Source: Megaleporinus macrocephalus (Eukaryota; Chordata; Actinopteri; Characiformes; Anostomidae). From it: a DNA stretch of 64,000 bases. Of the stretch, positions 26,648 to 35,000 are shown piece by piece. Position numbers and translations under genes: made by a program. The DNA lies in assembly GCA_021613375.1 (NCBI GenBank), contig CM038705.1:5886364-5950363 (forward strand), written 5' to 3'. Position 1 is the first letter of the stretch. The number at the start of each line of letters is the position of its first letter. The notes under the pieces are model-generated. The model saw nothing but the letters and a program-made list of their open reading frames with translations. It had not been told where the DNA came from and ran no database searches.

Positions 26648-28952
26648 GTGTAAAAAGGCAGGAAAATCTGAAGTATGAAGTACTCTTGTATGTGAGAGTC
26701 CAAGAGAGAGAGAGAGAGAAACAGAGACAAACAGAGAGAGAGTGCATAGCAGCTTTACCAATTATAAAACATTACGCACTACGTCAGCCATCTAGTGAGA
26801 CATTAAAAAACTAATTTATAGAAACATCATTACGACTTTCCCTAAAATAACAGCTCCACAATCACTCTGCTGCTCCACTGACTTATAATAAGCAAACAGA
26901 GTCTCCGTCACTCCCACTCCGGGCCTGGAACGCCTGCTGTAGCACTGTGTAACCTTGAAGAAAGAAAATTCTAACCTCATAAACTACAGTTTGTCTATTC
27001 TAACACTGTAATACACTACAGGAAGTGTAGGGGGCAATATAACTTCCATTGTTTTATATTTAAAAAGAGTCTATAATGTTTATATGATCTACACAGTCAT
27101 TCTGACAGACTGTAATACACTACAGGAAGTGTAGGGGGTGATATAACTTCCATTGTTTTATATTTAAAAAGAGTCTATAATGTTTATATGACCTACACAG
27201 TCATTCTGACAGACTGTAATACACTACAGGAAGTGTAGGGGGTGATATAACTTCCATTGTTTTATATTTAAAAAGAGTCTATAACGTTTATATGATCTAC
27301 ACAGTTATTCTGACAGACTGTAATACACTACAGGAAGTGTAGGGGGCGATATAACTTCTATGGTTTTATATTTAAAAAGAGTCTATAATGTTTATATGAT
27401 CTACACAGTCATTCTGACAGACTGTAATACACTACAGGAAGTGTAGGGGGTGATATAATTTCTATTGTTTTATATTTAAAAAGTGTTTATAATGTTTATA
27501 TGATCTACACAGTCATTCTGACAGACTGTAATACACTACAGGAGGTGTAGGGGGTGATATAACTTCCATTGTTTTATATTTAAAAAGAGTCTATAATGTT
27601 TATATGACCTACACAGTCATTCTGACAGACTGTAATACACTACAGGAAGTGTAGGGGGCGATATAACTTCTACTGTTTTATATTTAAAAAGAGTCTATAA
27701 TGTTTATATGACCTTTGTGTTAGAACTTCCGCTCAGCTAACCAAAATGAATACAGTTACATGGGAGGAGACCAGAGAGACAGTAAGAAGTTCTAATGGGA
27801 CAACACTGTCTCCTCCGAGGTTAATAACACAGTGGGTGGGTGATATGAGAAGGTGGTCTGAGGTTAATAACTCAGTGGGTGGGTGATATGAGAAGGTGGT
27901 CTGAGGTTAATAACACAGTGGGTGGGTGATATGAGAAGGTGGTCTGAGGTTAATAACACAGTGGGTGGGTGATATGAGAAGGTGGTCTGAGGTTAATAAC
28001 ACAGTGGGTGGGTGATATGAGAAGGTGGTCTGAGGTTACTTATGGAGACATGTTTAATTACTCTGTACTCTCGGAAGGTGTAGACGGTTCAGTAATGAAA
28101 AACTATAAAAGTACTGAAGCGTATCAGTACCTGCACAGTGGGAAGGTGGGCGTGTCCTCCTACACACAGACGGTGAGTTTATATTTCTGAAAGTCGGTTA
28201 AACCCAAGTCCAGCCAGCTGCCCGAGCCACTCTGCGTGGGTGTTAGTTACAGTCTAGATAGCCTAGCGCGGTGGACACTGATCAGAAAACAGTTACTGAA
28301 CTGATAGACTCACCAGCACCGACACGTCTGCTTCCTCTGAGCTTCATAAGCGAGACGTTTCTCTGGATAAGGAGGCTCTGGTGCTGGTTCTCCTCCACAG
28401 AATGGTAAGAGCAGACATACTGAGGTTTGGGTGGATGTTTTAAATGTAGAGCTTCAGTCACAGATGCAGGTGGTCTTCTTTGGAAGGCGGCCCCCCAACA
28501 CTCTGATCTTTATGTGCTGTGTTCGTAACTCTGTTGTTCAAGACGAGTTTTCCTCTTCTTCCAATCACTGACTCCCTCTAACTGAACATGTTATTCTATT
28601 CATTTTATATGTTTGTTGTCGTTTTGCTTATAATCAGTATCCGCGGTCGCATCGGAAGTTCTAACACAAAGTGAACAAAGATGCCCCCCCCAGTGTTGTC
28701 ATGGAAAATAGCGTGAATAGGACCATTAGAACCAGCAGAGACCCTACAGGGGAAGGCCGTGGTTACCTCAGTGTGGAGTTTAGGAACAGTGCTGCTGTGT
28801 GGGTAAAGCATTTGGCTCCAGCTGGACCTGCTCTGGACCTTCAGACTGAAACCTTCAAACATCACCTCAGAAACAAACTGCAGATAAAAAAAAAAAACAA
28901 CAACACACAGAAAAATCAGAGCAGTACAGTATAGACCGACATACATACATAT

Positions 28953-29001
<49 letters not shown>

Positions 29002-32000
29002 TTATCTGATCATTAACTGTATGTATACCAGTAAGAACAGCAGATCTGATGTAAATAATCATACATACAATACAAAGTATCATGAATATGTTATTGTAAG
29101 AGAAGTAGATCAGATCTTGAGCTCCAGTTTGAAGAACAAAGTTAGGTTCCAGATTTCTCCTGGACGCCCCAGACATTGTATGAATGTGTTCAGTTCCTTC
29201 AGCAGTAATCTTGATTTAGCTTAATGAAGTACTGAGCAGTCAAAGCAGGTATTAGATGAGAACTGTAAATAATACTGGGTTGTTTAGGAGAAGCTTGGAA
29301 AGAGTTAAATAAACACACTGACGTATGTAAAAGCTCAACTTACTCTATTAATACTGTTTAATATTTAATAATAAAGTGTTTACTCAGTAAATAAAAGCTT
29401 CATGTCTGGAAAAAATAGTGTTTTATATACAAAAACGTTCCCAGAGGCCTCAAAAACCTTATTTACAGACACGGTTCCTTATAAGAAGGTTCTCTGAGGG
29501 TCTGCAGCCCCCACAGGCTGGTTAAAGCTGTTGTGCACAGATCACAGTCCACAAGATGCAGTAAGAACTCAATAGTATGTCAATAGTTTGACTAGCAAAC
29601 TTATTACAAGAGCGCCCTCTGGAGGACAAACCATGAACACACGCCTGTTTATTTGTTTATTTTTTTTAATTTTATATTTGGTTTGCACTCACACATATCT
29701 TTATACTCGCCTTGTATCTACACTCACTGTCCACTGTATCAGCTCCACTGACCATACAGGAGTTCCACTTACAGACTCTAGTTCTTTAAGGGCCTTTAAT
29801 GGTCTTTAATGGTCTTTAGGGGACAGGACCCCCACAGGACCACCACAGAGCAGATACTATTAGTGAGGTGGGTCATTCTCAGCACTGCAGTGACGCTGAC
29901 TTGGTGGTGGTGGTGTGCTAATGTGTGTTGTGCTGGTGTGAGTGGATCACCTTCCGCTCTCGGATCAGCAGCGCTCCTCTCCACAGCTCCCGCTCATCGA
30001 TACAGTCTAGAACGGCAGCAGGAGAACACACTGGGGCGGAGAGATACGCGGCAGCTGTGCTCCATCTAGAGATTAACATTCAAACTTTAACGATGCACTC
30101 CGATTTGATATGTTACATCATTTTTAGGTTCTATTTATTAATTTCTAAATCATATTTATATAAATAGATTAATATTATAAACATAATTTATTATATTCAA
30201 CTGACTGTAATTGTAAGTATCTTTAATACTTCTATAGCTGTACACTTATTTACAACCATTACTTAAATGTATTGTATGTGTTATATCAGTCTTATATTAA
30301 TTACTAACATAATCAAAGAGTTAATTATTAATTAATGACAGAATAAATGTGCATATTAAGGCTGCGGAGGTTCTGATTGGACACAGTGTTCGTCCTAAAT
30401 TCAAGTGTATGCCGTGTATGAGTGGTTACCCGGCGCTGTGCTCGGTCACTATGTTCACGCGTGCAGAGTGCCACGCCTGCATGTGCTTCAGAGAGCCAAT
30501 CACAGGCAGGAAGTCCTTGAGCCCCGCCTCCTCCTCGCCCAGCACCATCAAGTCCAGTAGAATCCTCCCTGTCAATCACAGCACGGACTACATTTACATC
30601 CGTCCTGTGTCCACTGATGAAGGACCAGAGGGACACAGACTGTGCAGCAGCAGATGAGCTACTGTCTCTGACTTTACATCTACAAGGTGGACCAGCAAGT
30701 AGTAGGAGTGTCTAATAGAGTGGACAGTGAGTGGACACAGTGTTACAACACTCCAGCAGCAGCACTGCTGTGTCTGATCCACTCACACCAGCACAACACA
30801 CACTTCTAACACACCACCACCACCATGTCAATGCTCTGTGGTGGTCCTGACTAGGGGTGTAAGAATATATGAAAATATCAAATATCAGGATATTATGTTA
30901 GTGATACTGTATCGATTCTCAAAGACACAGTATCGATACACAGATTCCTGGCAGACAGTGAATCATTGTGTGTGGTGTTTAAACCTCTGACCACTAGATG
31001 GCAGTGTTGTAATCCATTTTCAGCTCCACTCCAACATTAACAAGCAGCACAAGGACGCAATGCTATTGTAAGTATTGATAAACCTGTTCATACAGTGGTG
31101 TGTTTTAATATTAGGACCTGAAAAATCGCAATATACTAATTTGCTTGCAGTGTATCGAGATATACTGAATCGTGATCGTTGTATCACGATACATATTGTA
31201 TCGCCAGGTTCTAGCCAATACACAGCCCTAGTCCTGACCATTGATGAACAGTGTCACAAAGTAGTTACAGTAAATACAGTAGTTTTCATAAATGACCTGA
31301 GAGTGTTATGCTAATTACCATGTTTTACCTTAATTAGTGGAACATATGTTTTCGTTTGTGTGTACCAGCCAATCAGCTGCACTGTGATGAGGGAGGGGGC
31401 GGGTCTAAATCGTCCTCTTTCACAGAAACAACAGTGTTTGCGACTGGAGAAAGCTGGTCTATCACAGTTCTCCTCCAGCTTTGAAGCCTGGCTGCGCGTA
31501 AACCGATGACTCACCTGGAGGAGGAAGTTTATCTGCCAACTGATGAAGAGCTTCTGCTGCTTCCTCAAACATCCTAGAAAGAACACAGAGACCGAGAGAA
31601 GAGGTATCAGCACATGCCAAACAGTAGAGTCATCAACAAACCTCACCGAATCACAGCCACACTCAATAATACTGCCACACGTCTGAGGCACCTGAGCTGA
31701 TGTTCACCAGTAAGAACAGAGCAGATCTGATTAGAACAGATGTAAATAATCATACATACAATACAAAGTAACATGAATATCTTATTGTGAGAGAAGTAGA
31801 TCAGATCTTGATCCAGTTTGAAGAACAAAGTTAGGTTCCTTCAGTTCCTTCAGCAGTAATCTTGATTTAGCTTAATGAAGTACTGAGCAGTCAAAGCAGG
31901 TATTAGATGAGAAATAATAATACTGGGTTGTTTAGGAGAAGCTTGTAAAGAGTTAAATAAACACACTGACGTATGTAAAAGCATCACTTACTCTATTAAT

Positions 32001-35000
32001 ACTGTTACGTTTATTAACTGCAAACAGACTTGCTGACATGAGCTACGTACTCTGTTAGTGCGGTGGTCTCGGACTGTAGGCTCTGCTCCTCCTGGTCCTG
32101 TATGGCGGTGATACAGGTGTCCACTGCAGAGGACACCGCCTCCTCACCATCAACACGCTGGACACATACCTCCTCCCACTCCGCACTGCAGAACTGAACA
32201 CAAGCAGACGAATGATAAATCTGTGATACGCTTCACATTTCTAAGCTACGGTGGTGTAGTGGTCAGTACGGTGGTGTAGTGGTTAGTACGGTGGTGTAGT
32301 GGTTAGTACGGTGGTGTAGTGGTTAGTATGGTGGTGTAGTGGTTAGTACGGTGGTGTAGTGGTTAGTAGGGTGGTGTAGTGGTTAGTACGGTGGTGTAGT
32401 GGTTAGTACAGTGGTTAGTAAGGTGGTGTAGTGGTTAGTACGGTGGTGTAGTGGTTAGTACGGTGGTGTAGTGGTTAGTACGGTGGTGTAGTGGTTAGTA
32501 CGGTGGTGTAGTGGTTAGTACGGTGGTGTAGTGGTCAGTATGGTGGTGTAGTGGTCAGTATGGTGGTGTAGTGGTTAGTATGGTGGTGTAGTGGTTAGTA
32601 TGGTGGTGTAGTGGTTAGTATGGTGGTGTAGTGGTTAGTACGGTGGTGTAGTTGTTAGTACGGTGGTGTAGTGGTCAGTATGGTGGTGTAGTGGTTAGTA
32701 CGGTGGTGTAGTGGTTAGTACGGTGGTGTAGTGGTTAGTACGGTGGTGTAGTGGTTAGTATGGTGGTGTAGTGGTCAGTACGGTGGTGTAGTGGTTAGTA
32801 CGGTGGTGTAGTGGTTAGTATGGTGGTGTAGTGGTTAGTGCGGTGGTGTAGTGGTTAGTATGGTGGTGTAGTGGTTAGTATGGTGGTGTAGTGGTTAGTA
32901 CGGTGGTGTAGTGGTTAGTATGGTGGTGTAGTGGTCAGTACGGTGGTGTAGTGGTTAGTACGGTGGTGTAGTGGTTAGTACGGTGGTGTAGTGGTTAGTA
33001 TGGTGGTGTAGTGGTTAGTGCGGTGGTGTAGTGGTTAGTATGGTGGTGTAGTGGTTAGTATGGTGGTGTAGTGGTTAGTATGGTGGTGTAGTGGTTAGTA
33101 TGGTGGTGTAGTGGTTAGTATGGTGGTGTAGTGGTTAGTACGGTGGTGTAGTGGTTAGTACGGTGGTGTAGTGGTTAGTATGGTGGTGTAGTGGTTAGTA
33201 TGGTGGTGTAGTGGTTAGTACGGTGGTGTAGTGGTTAGTACGGTGGTGTAGTGGTCAGTATGGTGGTGTAGTGGTTAGTATGGTGGTGTAGTGGTTAGTA
33301 TGGTGGTGTAGTGGTCAGTATGGTGGTGTAATGGTCAGTATGGTGGTGTAGTGGTTAGTATGGTGGTGTAGTGGTTAGTATGGTGGTGTAGTGGTTAGTA
33401 TGGTGGTGTAGTGGTAAGTACGGTGGTGTAGTGGTTAGTATGGTGGTGTAGTGGTTAGTATGGTGGTGTAGTGGTTAGTATGGTGGTGTAGTGGTTAGTA
33501 TGGTGGTGTAGTGGTCAGTATGGTGGTGTAGTGGTTAGTATGGTGGTGTAGTGATCAGCAGTGTCTCCTCCCCTGCCGGTGTGGTTAATTACCTGTGCTA
33601 AGCCATAGGAGGCCTGAATGGCGAAGTAGCTCTTCTGTAAGGCTGGAGTTCCGCTGAGAGAGCGCGCTGTGGAGGAAATGATGAGAACACAAGTCATTCA
33701 GTTCAGAGCTTTTACACATCACACTGTTACAGATCAGCTCTACGCACTGAGCCTCACCGGGAAAGTGCGAGACCTGCGTCGGACCACCGGAGCTGGAAAT
33801 TTCCTCAAGCCTGCCGTACACTTTTCTGGCCGTCTCAAACCCTGAAGCACAACAGAGTCAGTTCACAATGAGCGAGTACACGTGAATAACGTGAAGGGTT
33901 TCAATCAAACCAGCGCTGTGTTTTTCAGAAAACAATGAGTCCGATTACATGTACTTAACAGTCTGATAACTGCAGAAAATCAGATCAACTGAGCAATCAA
34001 ATAACAGAAGTGCTTGGAGTAGGCTGTTAACATGCACCGACTAGTCTGATAACTGCAGAAAATCTGATTTTTCCAGTAATATGTTCAAGTTGCCTACATG
34101 CACCTGAGTAATCAGATAACAGAAATCTTCTGTCTCTTTATCAGATTTCATAGTTGAATTTCTGGAGCTTAATCTTATCTAAGAAATCCGAGCATGCTGT
34201 TTACATGTCTGATAACTGCCCAAAATTTGTTTTTTTCCCAGTAATATGCTCAACTCACTTACATGTACCTGAGCAATCAGATAACAGAAAACTCCCATCT
34301 CTTTATCAGAGTTTCATAGTCAGATTTCTGGGCCTTAGTCTGATCTAAGATATCAAAGTATGCTGTTAACATGCACCGACTAGTCTGATAACTAGTCAGA
34401 TTTTCCAGTAATATGTTCTACTCACCTGCATGCCCCTGAGTAATCAGACAATAGAAAACAAAAATCTCTTTACTGGATTTTCATAATCAGATTTCTGGGT
34501 CTTAATCCGATCTAAGAAATCTGAGTATGCTGTTTATATGCACTGACTAGTCTGTTAATTACAGAAAATTTGATTCTCCCAGTAATATGTTCTACTCGCC
34601 TACATGCACCTGAGTAATCAGACAACAGGAAACTCCCATATCTTTAACGGATTTCATAGCCAGATTACTGGGCCATAATCCAATCTAGGAAATCAGAGTA
34701 TGCTGTTTATATGCACTGACCTGTCAGATAACTGCAGAAAATCTGATCTTACAGTAATATGTTCAACTGACCTACATGCACCTGAGTAATCAGATAACAG
34801 AAAACTTCTGGTGCTTAATCAGATTTTAGAATCAGATTTCCGGACCTTAATCCGATGTAATTATTCAGAGTATGCTGTTTATATGCACTTACTTTCTGTT
34901 AACTGCAGGAAATTAGCTTTTCCCAGTAATATGTTCAACTCGCCTATATGCACCTGAGTAATCAGATAACAGGAAACTTCTGGTGCTTAATCAGATTTCA

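Larger units (their letters stand above)
27713..28671 (+). mobile_element. DNA transposon fragment with 19-bp perfect terminal inverted repeats
   Basis: CTTTGTGTTAGAACTTCCG at 27713-27731 is the exact reverse complement of 28653-28671. The 959-bp interior holds five 43-bp tandem units (27818-28032) and a coding fragment (28020-28150). No target duplication is seen, partly because the left end abuts the 104-bp array. Likely a deleted, non-autonomous copy. Confidence 0.7.

Noticed and set aside
25507..26814. 435-codon Arg/Glu ORF (plus) and 400-codon Ser/Leu ORFs (minus)
   Set aside because: Pure translation of the GA/TC tract in overlapping frames.
28317..28400. Minus-strand frame with VSLMKLRG and a GTGAGT donor, first taken for an mtbp exon
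   Set aside because: The true exons 9 and 10 were found at 22.2 and 19.3 kb, and this stretch lies inside the 27713-28671 transposon.
8728..33561. CRISPR-like regular repeats
   Set aside because: Units are adjacent with no unique spacers, and the genome is eukaryotic.
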